Assembly (NCBI RefSeq): GCF_010731815.2
Contig: NZ_AP022593.1
Coordinates: 3,162,001-3,226,000 of the forward strand
Direction of reading: 5' to 3'
DNA length: 64,000 bases
DNA from: Mycolicibacterium arabiense
Lineage (GTDB): Bacteria; Actinomycetota; Actinomycetes; Mycobacteriales; Mycobacteriaceae
The notes below the pieces were generated by a model that worked only from the letters and a program-made list of their open reading frames with translations, was not told the origin of the DNA and did not search any database. Shown piece after piece: positions 35,001 to 45,700 of the stretch. Both the position numbers and the translations under genes were made by a program. The stretch's first letter is position 1, and each line of letters opens with the position of its first letter.

Positions 35001-35104
35001 GTGCCCAGGGACGGGAAGGCCAGCGGCAGTGCGATCGCCAAGGCGACCCACACCCCGATCACCGCCCATGGCCACCGCACCACGAGATCGGCTAGCCGTC
35101 TCAT
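32093..35104 (-). CDS. mmpL10: MmpL-family RND lipid transporter (MmpL10 type)
   Basis: 1003 residues, about 12 membrane segments in the MmpL pattern: one helix near the N-terminus (LVVRWPWAVIGVWVALAIAL), a large periplasmic domain, helices 2-6, a second long periplasmic part (about 430-760) and helices 7-12. Conserved RND pieces include GAGTDYAVFLISRYHDYLR and VGADYNMLFVSRMRDES, whose aspartate-tyrosine pairs carry the proton relay. The operon context (papA3 upstream, fadD23 downstream) matches MmpL10, which exports the diacyltrehalose intermediate of TPP. ATG at 35102-35104. Confidence 0.92.
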   Translation of the reverse strand: MRRLADLVVRWPWAVIGVWVALAIALPLAFPSLGTMAQRNPLAILPSDAPSSVTARKMTEAFQEPGNDNLLLVALINENGLEPADEATYRKLVDAVRDDVRDVVSVQDFVATPQLRPFLTSEDKTTWVLPVSLAGELGTPQAFDAFNRVADVVERSVADSPLDVHLTGPAATVADLTVAGEQDRLPIELAIAFLVLAVLLLVYRNVVTMLLPLVTIGSSLVVAQAVVAGYSHLTGAGVSNQSIVFLSAIIAGAGTDYAVFLISRYHDYLRSGAEYDAAVKAAMASIGKVITASAITVGLTFLLLSFAKMGVFKTVGVSSAIGIGVAYLAGVTLLPAILVLAGPRGWVKPRRELTTAFWRRSGIRIVRRPVTHLVASLLVLALLAGLSIFARYNYDDRKVVEASAPSSIGYAALERHFPISHSIPEYILIQSPHDLRTPRALADLEQLASRVEQLPDIGMVSGITRPLGEVPPEFRATFQAGIVGDRLAGGSALIGQRSGDLNRLAAGADTMAESLADVRTQINQIAPSIQGLVDTLSAVRTEDNGDKLVRDVEVAAKLVASVNALANSMGVNFAAVKNVFAWIGPVLAALQGNQICDANPSCRDTRMQFQRLVDADNDGSLDQINQLAGELQSVDDKESLNATVKKLNAALTSANKAVKAMGLDRPGGPQAGLRELQQGANRLAGGSRDVANGVDELVEQVKVIAAGLNEASTFLLNMRSNAGDPAQAGFNIPPEVLNLSDFQKAAKAYISPDGRSVRYLVQTELNPFSSEAMDQVNQIGDVARGAQPNTTLADATISMGGLPAALRDTRDYYQQDIRFIIIATIIVVLLTLMLLLRSVIAPLYLVGSVVVSYFAAIGIGILTFQYLLGEQLHWSVPPLAFVVLVAVGADYNMLFVSRMRDESPHSVRYGIIRTLSSTGGVITAAGLIFAASMAGLLFSSIGIVIQGGFVIGVGILLDTFVVRTITVPAIATLVGRANWWPSRMGVRQSPPSSQVQSPAEPVQ

Positions 35105-35160
35105 ATCGCCCTCACCCTCGCCCCGAATCCCGCGTCATGATGCCGTCGGATCGCACTCCG

Positions 35161-36582
35161 CTATGCCCCGCGTCCCCATTGCCCGCTGTCGGCAACTCGC
35201 CCCACCACCGACTTCATCGCCTGCATGTAGCGGGTGACCGACTTCCTGGCAACCGGGTTGTCGGGATGCATGATCGCCATCACCGTGCCCTCGCCGTAGC
35301 GGAAGACGTAGATCGTCAGCTGGTAGGAGAACCGGCCGTCGGGATAGATCCCGATGTCGTTGGCCAGCCCCATGTCCGCCGCGGCGAGGATCGCGTTGAG
35401 CGGAGCAGCGCCGCCGTGCAGGAAGTTCGACACCGGGAAGTTGGGCCGCGGCCAGTTCAGCCACGGCGCCAACTCCAGGACGCGGTAGTACGGCACCCGC
35501 GCCATGTCCAAGCCGGCGTCGAACGAGGACTGCGCTGCCCACGCCGCCTCGCTGAACGACGTCGCCGCGATCGGGACGCTGATCGGGATCAACCCGGTGA
35601 ACCAGCCCTGGGTCATGAAGTTGTCGCCGGCCGTGCGGGAATCCCTCGGCGTGAGGCCGTGATAGGTGAGCGCGCCGGTGAATTCGTGCTCCACCAGACC
35701 GAGACAGGCGAAGAGACCGCCGACGAACCGGGCACCCGCGGCCGCGCAGGCCTCGTCGAAGCGTTGCGTCTGCGCGTCGTCCAGCAGGACCTCGGAGGTC
35801 ATGTCGCTGCTCGTCGCCACGTTCGGGTCGCCCAGCGGCAGCGGGAAGTCGGGGAAGCCATCACCGTTGTTCTCGGCGAAGTCGATCCACCGCTGCACAC
35901 CCGGGGAGTCCACGGTCAATGCCGAGGTGTACTCGTGCTCCCGCACGCAGAAGTCGTCGAAGCTGCCCGCGTCGGGCAGCGTCAGGGCATGGCCGCCGCC
36001 ACTGAGCGCGGAGTACATCCCGTTGGCTTCCATCATCGTCGTGCCGATCAGCGTGGCGTCGCCGTGCACGTGGTCCATGGAGGCGAAGAACTTGAAGTCG
36101 TTCTCGTTCTGGATGACGCCGAATGTGAAGCAGCCCCACTCCAGCGGGTTCGGGATGGCCACCACGTGCGCGCGGATCTCGTCGACGGTCATCTGGCCCT
36201 GGTCGACCGGGACGAACTCGATCTCGGCCGGATCCTCGATGGCGTACCGGATGAAGTCGCCCGTCTCGGTCCGTTCGAATCGGCTGCGGAACGTGTCGTG
36301 CCTACGCAGGTAGGCGTTGACGGCGTCGTTCATGGCGGCGATGTCGCACTGGCCGGGCATCTCGCAGCTGGCGATGATCTGCCGGGAGAAGTTCAAGCCC
36401 GCCTCGGCCCGGTCGCAGTAGTTGCGCAGGTGCTGGCGCTGCATGTGACTGACCGGCACCGAACTGAGCGGCGCCCGTCGCGCGACGTCCGCAGCTGCGG
36501 CCGTCGGGTGCCAGGAGGTGACCGAGCCCGGGGTCAGCGACCATTCGTGGAGTGCGCCGACCGTGATCTTCCCGATGCGCAA
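35161..36582 (-). CDS. papA3: Polyketide-associated acyltransferase (PapA3 type)
   Basis: About 473 residues in the condensation-domain fold. The catalytic HxxxD motif is HVHGD (H171, D175), and the DFTG-like channel residues are replaced as usual in Pap proteins. It starts like other PapA proteins (RIGKITVG, then SWHPT). The TTG at 36580-36582 was chosen since GGAAGG precedes it and it gives the family N-terminus; a GTG at 36631-36633 would add 17 residues not seen in relatives. In TPP synthesis PapA3 acylates trehalose to form the diacyl intermediate. First gene of the leftward papA3-mmpL10-fadD23-pe operon, divergent from pks with 175 bases between. Confidence 0.87.
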   Translation of the reverse strand: MRIGKITVGALHEWSLTPGSVTSWHPTAAAADVARRAPLSSVPVSHMQRQHLRNYCDRAEAGLNFSRQIIASCEMPGQCDIAAMNDAVNAYLRRHDTFRSRFERTETGDFIRYAIEDPAEIEFVPVDQGQMTVDEIRAHVVAIPNPLEWGCFTFGVIQNENDFKFFASMDHVHGDATLIGTTMMEANGMYSALSGGGHALTLPDAGSFDDFCVREHEYTSALTVDSPGVQRWIDFAENNGDGFPDFPLPLGDPNVATSSDMTSEVLLDDAQTQRFDEACAAAGARFVGGLFACLGLVEHEFTGALTYHGLTPRDSRTAGDNFMTQGWFTGLIPISVPIAATSFSEAAWAAQSSFDAGLDMARVPYYRVLELAPWLNWPRPNFPVSNFLHGGAAPLNAILAAADMGLANDIGIYPDGRFSYQLTIYVFRYGEGTVMAIMHPDNPVARKSVTRYMQAMKSVVGRVADSGQWGRGA

Positions 36583-36757
36583 GCTACGGCCTTCCCAGTC
36601 CTGCCAGGCCCGCCGGCAACGTTCCGGCAGCACCCTCGGCGGGGATCAACATACCCTCGGCACCCCCTCGACAGCGGACCACGACGCTGCGCATCCACCG
36701 TCACAAACGTGTCATAGTGGCCCCCGACGTTGAACGTGGCACGGGGAGGACAGCTGC

Positions 36758-39700
36758 ATGGTATCCGTCGAAGGCCCGACCGATCCGGCCCCTCGTTTCG
36801 CCATCGTCGGGTATGCGGCGCGCCTGCCTGGGGCCAGAGATGCAGATGAGTTCTGGGGATTGCTGCGTGACGGCCGTGACGCGATTTCCGAGGTGCCGCG
36901 GGACCGCTGGGACGCCGACGAGTTCTTCGACCCCGAACCAGGTGTGCCCGGCAAGATCGTGACCCGTCGTGCCGGGTTCGTCGACGACGTGACCGGGTTC
37001 GACGCGCCGTTCTTCGGGATGGCGACGCGTGAGGTCCGGCTGATGGACCCGCAGCACCGGATCCTGCTCGAGACGGCGTGGCGCGCGGTCGAGCACGCGG
37101 GCATCGCCCCGTCCTCGCTGGCCGAGAGCAACACCGGTGTGTTCGTGGGTCTGGCCACCCACGACTACCTGGGCATGCAGTCCGACGAGCTGACCCACGA
37201 CGAGATCGAGGCCTACATGGCCATCGGGACGTCGAACGCCGCGGCGGCGGGACGGATCAGCTACCGGCTGGGCCTGCAGGGTCCGTCGGTCGCCGTCGAC
37301 ACGGCGTGCAGCTCGTCGCTGGTGGCGATCCACCAGGCGTGTCAGGCGCTGCGCCTGGGCGAGTGCGACCTCGCGCTGGCCGGTGGTGCGAACGTGCTGC
37401 TGGCCCCGGCCACCATGATCACGTTCTCGAGTGCGCGCATGCTCGCACCCGACGGTCGGTGCAAGACCTTCGACGCGGCCGCCGACGGCTACGTCCGCGG
37501 CGAGGGCTGCGGCGTCATCGTGGTCAAGCGGTTCGAGGACACGGTCCGCGACGGTGACCGGATCCGTGCCGTGATCCGTGGTAGCGCCGTCAACCAGGAC
37601 GGCGCCTCGGGCGGCCTGACCGTGCCCAATGGCGTTGCGCAGCAACGGGTCATCGCCGCCGCCCTGAAGTGCGCGAACCTCGAACCCCGTGACGTCGGAT
37701 ACCTGGAGGCGCACGGCACCGGCACGTCGCTGGGCGACCCGATCGAGGCGCAGGCCGCGGGTGCGGCGCTCGGCGTCGGACGCGCACCGGACCAGCCGCT
37801 GCTGATCGGCTCGGCCAAGACCAACATCGGGCACCTGGAAGCAGCCGCAGGCATCGCGGGCGTCATCAAGGTGGTCCTGTCGCTCGAGCACCAGACCCTG
37901 CCCAAGCACCTCAACTTCGAGAACCCGTCACCGCACATCCCGTGGGAACGGCTTCCCGTGGAAGTGGTTCGACAGACCACCCCCTGGGAGGACGGCGGCC
38001 GTCCTCGCATCGCCGGGGTCAGCTCGTTCGGGTTCGCAGGCACCAACGCTCACGTCATCCTCGAGGAGGCACCCACCCCTGCGGCCCCGGCGTCCGACAC
38101 CGCGCCGGAAGATGGCCGTTACCACGTACTTCCACTATCGGCGCGGACGCCTGCCGCGCTGACCGAGGTCGCCGGGCTGTACCGCAGCTGGATGAGCGAG
38201 CACCCCGAGGCCGCGCTGGCCGACGTGTGCTTCACCGCCGGCGCGGCACGTGCGCACCTCGAGCAACGCGCCGCGCTGGTGGCCGACACCAGGGAATCCG
38301 CCATCGAGCTGCTCGGTGCGCTCGCGGACGACCGCCCGGCACCCGGCCTGGTGCGCGGCGAAACCCATGACACCCCCAAGACCGCCTGGCTGTTCACCGG
38401 CCAGGGCAGCCAGTACCCCGGCATGGCCCGGGAGCTGTACGCCGCCGAGCCGGTGTTCGCCGAGACGCTGGACCGGTGCGCGGCCGCGGTTGCCGACGTG
38501 CTCGAGAAGCCGCTGCTGGACGTGATCTTCGGGGTCGATGAGCGCTCGCGCGAAGAGCATGGCGTCGATGAGCGCTCGCTGCAGCAGACGTCCTATGCGC
38601 AGCCGGCCCTGTTCGCGGTCGAGATGGGCCTGGCCCGCCTGTGGCAGTCCTGGGGCTTCGAGCCCGACGTGGTGCTGGGCCACAGCGTCGGCCAGTACTC
38701 CGCGGCGTGCGTCGCCGGGGTGTTCGGCATCGAGGACGGCGCGCGGCTGATGGCCGAACGCGGCCGCCTCTTCGGCAGCCTGCCCGCGGGTGGCCGCATG
38801 GTCGCGGTGTCCACCGCCGCCGAGCGCGTCGAGCGTCTGACCGACGACTACCCGACCCTCTCGGTCGCGGCCTACAACGGCGGCAACACCGTATTATCCG
38901 GTCCCGCAAACGATCTGGAGTCCGCCGTCGCCGTGCTGGCAGCCGACGGCGTGCGGTGCGACTGGCTGGACACCAGCCACGCCTTCCACTCGGCACTGCT
39001 GGATCCGATCCTCGACGAGTTCGAGTCGTACGCCGACGGGTTCGAATTCGCCGAACCGCAACGGATCTTGATCGACAACCGCACCGGCGCCGCGCTCGGC
39101 AGGAGTGTGAAGCTCGACGGGCCGTATTGGCGCCGCCACGCGCGCCAACCCGTGCAGTTCGCCAAGAGCGTCCGCACCCTCGCCGAACTGAACTGCAAGC
39201 TGCTGGTCGAGATCGGGCCGCGACCGGTGCTCACCGCGGCGGCCCTCGGCGCCTGGCCCGATCCGGCGACCGCACCGCGGGTCATCACGTCGCTGCGCCG
39301 AAACACCGCCGATCACAGGCAGATCACCGAAGCCGTCGCCGACGCCTACGTTCTGGGCCACCTGCCCGACTTCGCCGCGTTCGCCAAGAGCCGGGCACGC
39401 AAGCTCGACCTGCCCACCTATCCGTTCGAGCACCGCGAGTACTCCTTCCGCGACGGTCAGCAGGCCGACCGGCGGCGCGACAAGCAGCGGGCGACCCAGT
39501 CAATGACGAACGACCGCTACGAATTCCGCTGGGACGTCTCGACCACTCCCGTCTCCGACGGTGGCGCGGACGCCGACTGGATCCTCGTCGGCGACGGCGG
39601 CGACGCGATCCGCCCCCTGGTCGACCTGCTGACCGCGCGCGGCCACCGCCACCGGGTCCTCGGGTTGCCGTCGTCGGATGCCGAGGAGTCGGAACTCGCA

Positions 39701-42700
39701 GACGCGTTGCGCGCTGCGGCAGCGCACAGTTCGGCCCTGCGCATCCTGGACGTCGCGGCGCTGTCCGGTTCCGCGCCCTCGATGCGGTCGTTGCTGCGGA
39801 TGCACCACGACGTCCTCGGCGGAACGCGGCGACTCCTGCGCGCCGCGGCGGCCGCCGACCTGCGCGCACCCGTCTGGGTGGTGACCCGCGGCGCTCAACG
39901 AGTCACCGACGCCGACGGCGTGTCCCCTGATCAGACGTGCCTGTGGGGTTTCGGCCGCGCCGCAGCACTCGAATTGCCGCACATATGGGGTGGTTTGGCC
40001 GATCTGCGCGACGGCGGCACCGCCGAGTGGTCCGAACTCGTCGACCGGATCTCCGCACCGGCGGGCACCGCCGCCAGGGAGGACCAGATCGCGCTGCGTG
40101 GTCGCACGGTCTACGTCCCCCGCTTGGTCAGGCGGGTCGCACAGCCGAGCGGTGCGCCATTGAGCGTGCGCGGCGATGCCACCTATCTGGTGACCGGAGG
40201 CCTCGGCGCGATCGGCTTGGAGATCGCCGGGCACCTGGCCGGCCTGGGCGCCAAGCACCTGATCCTCACCAGCCGACGCGCACCCGACGACGCCGTCGCC
40301 CAGCGCATCACCGCACTGGGCGACCAGCACGGCTGCGACGTCCGCGTCGTCACGGCCGACGTCGCCGATGCGCACGACGTCGCACGCCTGCTGGCAGTCG
40401 CGCGGGCCGAGATGCCACCGCTGGCGGGCATCGTGCACGCGGCAGGCGAGATCGCCACCACCGCCCTGACCGACGTCGACGACGCCGAGGTGGATCGCGT
40501 ATTCGCAGGAAAGGTCTGGGGTGCATGGCATCTCAGTGAGGCAGCCGCTGACCTCGAACTCGACTTCTTCATCAGCACCTCGTCGATCGCCGCGGTGTGG
40601 GGCGGCTTCGGTCAGACCACCTACGGCGCGGCGAACGCCTTCCTCGACGGGCTCGCGTGGCGGCTGCGCGAACAGGGCATCGCCGCAACCAGCGTGGACT
40701 TCGGCCCCTGGTCGGCGGGCATGGCCGACGCCGACTCCCGCGCGCGCCTGGAGCAACGCGGTGTCCGGACCCTGTCCCCCGCCGATGCCCTCGCGGGTCT
40801 GGCCGACGTCGTGGCGACGTCCGCAGCGCACGGCGGGTCGGCCCAGGGCGTGGTGGCCCGGATCGACTGGGCCCGCTTCCTCCCGCTCTACCAGCAGGCG
40901 GGACGGCGAGCGTTCCTGGCCGAACTGGAACGCGAGGCGCCCACCGCACCGACGGCAGCACTGCCCACCACCGCGTCGGGCAAGACGCAACTGGTCGAGC
41001 AGCTCACCAATGCTCCCGTCCAGCAACGCAAGCGGCTCCTGACGGACTACCTGCGCAACGCGGTCGCGGAGGTGACGCGCGTGGACGTCGATGAGATCCG
41101 CGAGGACGCGGGGTTCTTCGACCTCGGCATGGACTCGCTGATGGCCGTCGAACTGCGACGTCGGATCGAACAGGGCGTCGGCAAGGAGATTCCCATCACG
41201 CTCGTGATGGACCATCCCCGCCCGACGGACGTCGCCGACTACCTGCTCGGCGACGTGCTCGGTCTCGGTGAGCAGGCCGCGCCGGCACCGCGCCCGGCAC
41301 CCGCGGCGCGGACGAGCACCGACGAGCCGATCGCGATCGTGGCGGTGTCGTGCCGCTTCCCCGGCGCGCCCAACCCGGAAGCGTTCTGGGAGCTGCTCGC
41401 CGACGGTGTCGACGCGATTCGCGAAGTCCCCGAGGACCGCTTCGACATCGACGAGTTCTACGACCCCGATCCCGACGCCGCGGGCAAGACCTACACGCGC
41501 TTCGGCGGATTCCTCGACGGCATCGACGGATTCGACCCGGAGTTCTTCGGCATCTCCCCGCGCGAGGCCGTGTGGATCGAGCCACAGCAGCGGCTGATCC
41601 TCGAAACCGTGTGGGAGGGCCTGGAACGCGCCGGGTACTCGCCTGCGTCGCTGCGCGGCAGCTCGACCGGCATCTTCACCGGCGTGGCCGCCAACGAGTA
41701 CGCCCACCTGCTGTCCGCCGAGTCGATCGACAAGATCGAACCCCACTTCATCACCGGCAATGCGCTCAACGCCATCTCCGGTCGCGTCGCGTTCGCGCTG
41801 GGCCTCGAGGGTCCCGCGGTCGCTTTGGACACCGCGTGCAGTTCGGCGCTGGTGGCCGTGCACCAGGCGTGCCTGGCCCTGCGGTCCGGTGACTGCGACA
41901 TGGCGCTGGCGGGCGGGGTCAACGTCCTGCTCAGCCCCGTGACGGTCGTCGCCGCGTCGCGCGCCCGCATGCTGTCCCCGGCGGGACGGTGCAAGACGTT
42001 CGACGCCAGCGCCGACGGCTACGTGCGCAGCGAGGGCTGCGGCATGCTGGTGCTCAAGCGGTTGAGCGATGCCGAGCGCGACGGCGACCGGATCTGCGCC
42101 GTCATCCCCAGCAGCGCGGTCAACCAGGACGGCGCGTCCAGTGGCCTGACCGTGCCCAATGGTGGTGCGCAGCAACGGCTCATCGGCACGGCCCTGACCC
42201 GTGCCGGCCTCACCGGCGGAGACGTCGACTACCTCGAGGCCCACGGCACGGGCACCCCGCTGGGTGATCCCATCGAGGTCCAGGCCGCCGCAGCCGCCTA
42301 CGCCGACTCGCGCGACGCGAATCGGCCGCTGCTGATGGGGTCGGTGAAGACCAACATCGGCCACACCGAGTCCGCCTCGGGCGCAGCAGGACTGATCAAG
42401 GTCGTGTTGTCGCTGCAGCACGGCCTGCTGCCGAAGAGCCTGCACTTCGACAACCCGTCACCGCACATCCCGTGGGACGAGCTGCCGGTACGGGTCGTCG
42501 ACGAGGCGACGCCGTGGCAGACCAACGGCAGGCCGCGCCGGGCAGGCGTGAGTTCCTTCGGCTTCACCGGCACCAACGCGCACGTGCTGATCGAAGAGGC
42601 ACCGCAACCGGAAGAAGCACCTGCGGAGACACCGCAGCCGGAGGATCAGCGGGCCGACGTGCTCGCGCTCTCCGCGCGGTCACCGGAAGCCCTCGTCACG

Positions 42701-45700
42701 CTGGCTCGGCGGTACGAGACCTGGTTGACCATCAACCCGGACGCCGACCTCGGCGACGTCTGCCTCACGGCAGGCACGGGCCGTTCGCACCTCGAACACC
42801 GCGCCGCACTCGTCGTGGACTCGATCGAGGGCGCGCGTGCAGCGCTTGCCGACCTGGCCGAGAACCGCCTGCGCCCCGGCGTCGTTCGAGGCGAGCACAC
42901 GCATCGTCCGACCACGGCATGGTTGTTCACCGGACAGGGCAGCCAGTACCCGGGCATGGCCAGGGAACTGTTCGCCCACGAGCCGGTGTTCGCCGAGACC
43001 GTGCAGCGCTGCGCCGACGCGGTGGCCGACATCGTGGCGCGCCCGCTGCTGGACGTCGTGTTCGCCACCGATCGCGAGACGGGCGGCGAAGCCGGAAAGG
43101 CGTTGCGCGACACGGCGTTCGCACAGCCCGCGCTCTTCGCGGTCGAGATGGGCCTGGCCCGGCTGTGGCAGTCGTGGGGCATCGCACCCGACGTGGTGCT
43201 CGGGCACAGCGTCGGCCAGTACGCAGCGGCCTGCGTGGCCGGGGTGTTCAGCCTCGAGGACGGCGCGCGGTTGATGGCCCAGCGCGGCAAGCTGTTCGGC
43301 AGCCTGCCCGAAGGCGGGCGGATGGTGGCGGTGTTCGCCGACGCCAAGCACGTCGAGGAGGCCGCAGGCGCGTTCCCGCGCGTGTCGGTGGGCGCCTACA
43401 ACGGCCCCAACACCGTGCTCTCGGGCCCTGGCGAGGACCTGGAACGGCTCGTCGCGACGTTCGAGGACGAGGCGATCCGCTGCACCTGGCTGCAGACCAG
43501 CCATGCCTTCCACTCCGAACTGCTGGAGCCGGTGCTCGACGAGTTCGAGTCCTACGCCGCCCTACTGCGGTTCGCGACCCCGACGTTGCCGCTGGTGTGC
43601 AACCGCACCGGGGCCGTGCTCACCGCGCAGACCCCGCTCGACGCCTCCTACTGGCGGCGGCACTCCCGCCAACCGGTGCAGTTCGCAGAGAGCGTGCGCA
43701 CGGTCGCTGCACTCGGCTGCTCGGTGCTGATGGAGATCGGGCCGCAACCGGTGCTGACCGGTGCCGCCGTGCAGGTCTGGCCGGAGCACCTGGCGGCTCC
43801 GCGCGCCATCGTCTCGCTGCGCAAGGGCGTCGGCGATCGGCGTCAGATCGCCGATGCGCTGGCCGCGGCCTACGTCGGCGGGCACCAGCCCGACTTCGCC
43901 AGCGTGCACGGCAGGCCCGGCCGCAGGCTGGAGTTGCCCACCTATCCGTTCCAGCATCGCCGCTTCTGGCCGAAGACCTCCGGGCTCGCCACCGAGGGCG
44001 GCGGGCCTGCGGTGTCCGGCATCCTTGGCAACGCCAAGGACCTCGCCTCGGGCGACTCCGTCTACACCAGCAGACTGTCCGTGAAGTCGCAGCCGTGGCT
44101 CTCCGACCACGTCATCTACGGCACCGTCGTGGTGCCCGGCGCGACGTATGCGGCGATGGCGCTGGCCGCGGTCGGTACGCCCGCGCGGGTCAAGGACGTC
44201 TTCTTCTACGAGCCGATCATCCTGCCCGAGAAGGCTTCCCGCGAAGTCCAGCTGACGCTGCATCCGGTCGAGGACGGCAGCGGCTTCACGTTCACCGTGC
44301 ACAGCCGCCCGTACGGCGTGCGCGACGCGGAGTGGGCGCTGAACGCCGACGGCACCGTCGCGGCCGGTGTGGCCGACGACGGCGACGTCACCGACGAGCC
44401 CGAGGGCACGCAGCCCGAAGCCGTCGAGGAGACGATCGAACGACTGAACCGCATGCGTCCGCAGGAGCTGTTCGAGACCTTCGCCGACATGGAACTGGCG
44501 TGGGGGCCGACCTGGTCGGGATCCCTGAAGTCGCTGTGGCTCGGTGACGGTGAGGCGATCGGCGACATCCTGGTCGGTCCCGAACTCGCCGAACAGCTCG
44601 GTACCGAGCCGATGCACCCGGTGCTGATGGACCTGTGCACCGGCGTCGCCTTCCCCGCGTTCCCCGCGCTCCTGGCCGCCGAGCAGGGCGTCAGCGATCT
44701 GTTCCTCCCGCTGCGGTACGGGCAGGTGACGCTGCGGGAGAAGATGCCCCGGCGCTTCTACTGCCGCGCCACCTGGCACGCGAACGACCTGGACAACGAG
44801 ACCCAGGTGTTCGACCTGGACTTCGTCGACCGGGATGGCCGCCACCTCGGCGGTATCCGCGAGTTCACCGTCAAGCGCGCGCCTCGGGAGGCACTGCTGC
44901 GCGGTCTCGGCGGCGACGCGGCCCGCCTGCTGTACACCCTCGGCTGGCACGAGGTGCCGGTGCCGCCGACCGACGGTGGCGGAAACGTCAACGGCACGTG
45001 GCTGATCGCCGGATTCGACGAACTGGCCGCCATGGTGCCGGGGTGCATCCCGTTCGATCGCGCCGCCGATGCGGAGCAGCTGGGACGGGTGCTGGCCGAC
45101 GCCCACGAGCGGGGCGTCGGTTTCTCCGGGGTCGTGTGGCGGGCCAGCACGCCGGGTTCGGCAGAGGAGGGCCTCGGCTCGGGCAGCGCGGTAGCGCGGG
45201 TCGAGACCGAGATCGCCAACCTGCTCAGCGCCGTACACACCGTGCAGCGCGGCGACGTGAAACTGCCCGGCGGACTGTGGATCGTCACCGAGCGGGCCGT
45301 GGCATGCGAGTCCGTCGAGCCCGTCGACCCGGTACAGGCCGCACTGTGGGGCTTCGGCCGCACGGCGATCAACGAGGAACCCGCGCTGCGCGCCAAACTG
45401 GTCGACTGCGACGGATCACCCGAGGCCGTGACCGCGCTGGCAGCCCTGCTGGCCACCCCCGTCGACGAGCCGGAACTGGCTGTGCGGCAGGGCAAGCTGC
45501 TTGCCTCACGGCTGGTGCCGTGGGCCCGTACGGGCCATCTCACGGTGCCACGCGGCGGCGACTACGTCCTGGCACCCACCGAGCGTGGGGCGATCGACAA
45601 CCTCCGTCTGACCGAGAAGGACGTGCCGTCGCCGGACGAGGGCTACGTGCAGGTTCGGGTGGAGGCCGCGGGCCTGAACTTCCGCGACGTGCTCAACGTC

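Noticed and set aside
39500..42445. 981-codon open frame on the minus strand inside pks
   Set aside because: It is antisense to clear AT/KR/KS domains and its translation is Arg/Gly/Asp/His-rich low complexity, typical of the complementary frame of GC-rich genes.
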